NCBI GenBank assembly: GCA_002708465.1
Contig: PAOC01000137.1
Span: 10,963 to 17,616 of the forward strand
From: Planctomycetota bacterium
Lineage (GTDB): Bacteria > Planctomycetota > UBA8108
DNA: 6,654 bases
Direction of reading: 5' to 3'
Shown here: piece by piece, positions 6,450 to 6,654 of the stretch
Position numbering within the stretch: the stretch's first letter is position 1
How the letters are laid out: every line of letters begins with the position of its first letter
The notes under the pieces: generated by a model
Told to the model about the DNA's origin: nothing
The model's database searches: none
Seen by the model: the letters and a program-made list of their open reading frames with translations, nothing else
Made by a program: the position numbers and the translations under genes

Positions 6450-6654
6450 GTTGGCGCGCCTCGCCTCCGCGGCGGTCTAATAGCCATACCTGATTCTTGC
6501 CCCCGCCCGGACTGGCGGTGTCGCCCCGACTGGCGGTGAAGGAGAGGTACTTCCCATCGGGGCTAAACTTGGGGTTGCCCGCCGAGCTACCGGCGGCCGT
6601 CATCGGCATGGGATCACCACCCCCAGCGGAGACCATCCAAATCCGGGTCTCCGA
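6370..6654 (-). CDS. Fragment of an S9-family peptidase N-terminal propeller
   Basis: The minus-strand frame is open from the right edge of the window and gives 94 residues before a stop at 6370-6372. It begins SETRIWMVSAGGG and contains PD40/TolB-type repeats: NPKFSPDGKYLSFTASR (27-43), a strand pair around VWLLDRRGGEARQL (56-69), and YSWSADGTR (79-87). This is the propeller of S9 peptidases (prolyl oligopeptidase, dipeptidyl and acylaminoacyl peptidases); the catalytic alpha/beta-hydrolase domain is absent. The family-like sequence ends near R87 (about 6394); the last seven residues are the reverse complement of the fusion gene. So the fragment lacks its start (off the window) and is cut after a few blades. 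Read from the other side, the coding evidence covers about 6394-6654. It cannot be functional as it stands. It may be a remnant of a rearranged gene or the wrong partner in a chimeric assembly. A 6-codon near-duplication (TASRGD/TASPGG) lies at 40-51. Confidence 0.75.
   Translation of the reverse strand, partial: SETRIWMVSAGGGDPMPMTAAGSSAGNPKFSPDGKYLSFTASRGDTASPGGGKNQVWLLDRRGGEARQLMEVEQGVGGYSWSADGTRRTFPFSG
6510..6538. repeat. 11-base direct repeat in the peptidase fragment
   Basis: GACTGGCGGTG occurs at 6510-6520 and again at 6528-6538. The 18-base offset is exactly six codons, so the peptidase frame is kept and the peptide TAS recurs (TASRGD, TASPGG). It looks like an in-frame slippage duplication in a surface loop between propeller strands. 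Confidence 0.55.

Noticed and set aside
6450..6520. Intrinsic terminator after the fusion gene
   Set aside because: No GC-rich hairpin followed by a T-run is present on either strand; the bases are peptidase coding sequence on the minus strand.

Overview
The window looks like a piece of a GC-rich bacterial chromosome, or a metagenomic contig, from the Planctomycetes-Verrucomicrobia (PVC) group or a relative. The assignment rests on gene content: two different S1-type sulfatases, a 'LFVDDYIVEE'-type five-bladed-propeller protein, and a fusion of a carboxypeptidase-regulatory-like domain, a c-type heme motif and a Vgb/streptogramin-lyase-like propeller. These combinations are common in marine and freshwater PVC genomes. 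No rRNA or other marker gene is present, so the taxonomy is inference.

Layout: bases 1-141 are a leader with no recognisable gene. Four genes follow on the + strand in tight succession: a sulfatase with iduronate-2-sulfatase-like motifs (142-1608), a glycoside-hydrolase-32/43-like secreted protein (1605-3278), an arylsulfatase-A-like sulfatase (about 3370-4917) and the heme/propeller fusion protein (4914-6449). Two of the three junctions are 4-base ATGA stop/start overlaps, which points to one translationally coupled operon. All four proteins begin with a plausible signal peptide, so they should act in the periplasm or outside the cell. The simplest reading is a small unit for breaking down a sulfated glycan. 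The two sulfatases would remove sulfate esters from different positions, the second protein would bind or cleave the sugar chain, and the last protein would add an electron-transfer or sensing/lyase function. The substrate is unknown.

The right end is odd. From about base 6400 to the window edge, the minus strand encodes a clear fragment of an S9-family (prolyl-oligopeptidase/acylaminoacyl-peptidase) N-terminal propeller, open at its 5' end. It runs head-on into the 3' end of the fusion gene, and neither gene is complete at the junction. The fusion protein shows six propeller-blade motifs and stops where a seventh is due; the peptidase stops in the middle of a blade. This is either a real inversion or recombination scar or an assembly chimera, and it is the main structural anomaly here.

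I found no tRNA, CRISPR array, insertion sequence, integrase, riboswitch or convincing intrinsic terminator. I did not identify a defence system or a wholly new system; the most unusual biology is the gene combination and the inverted junction.
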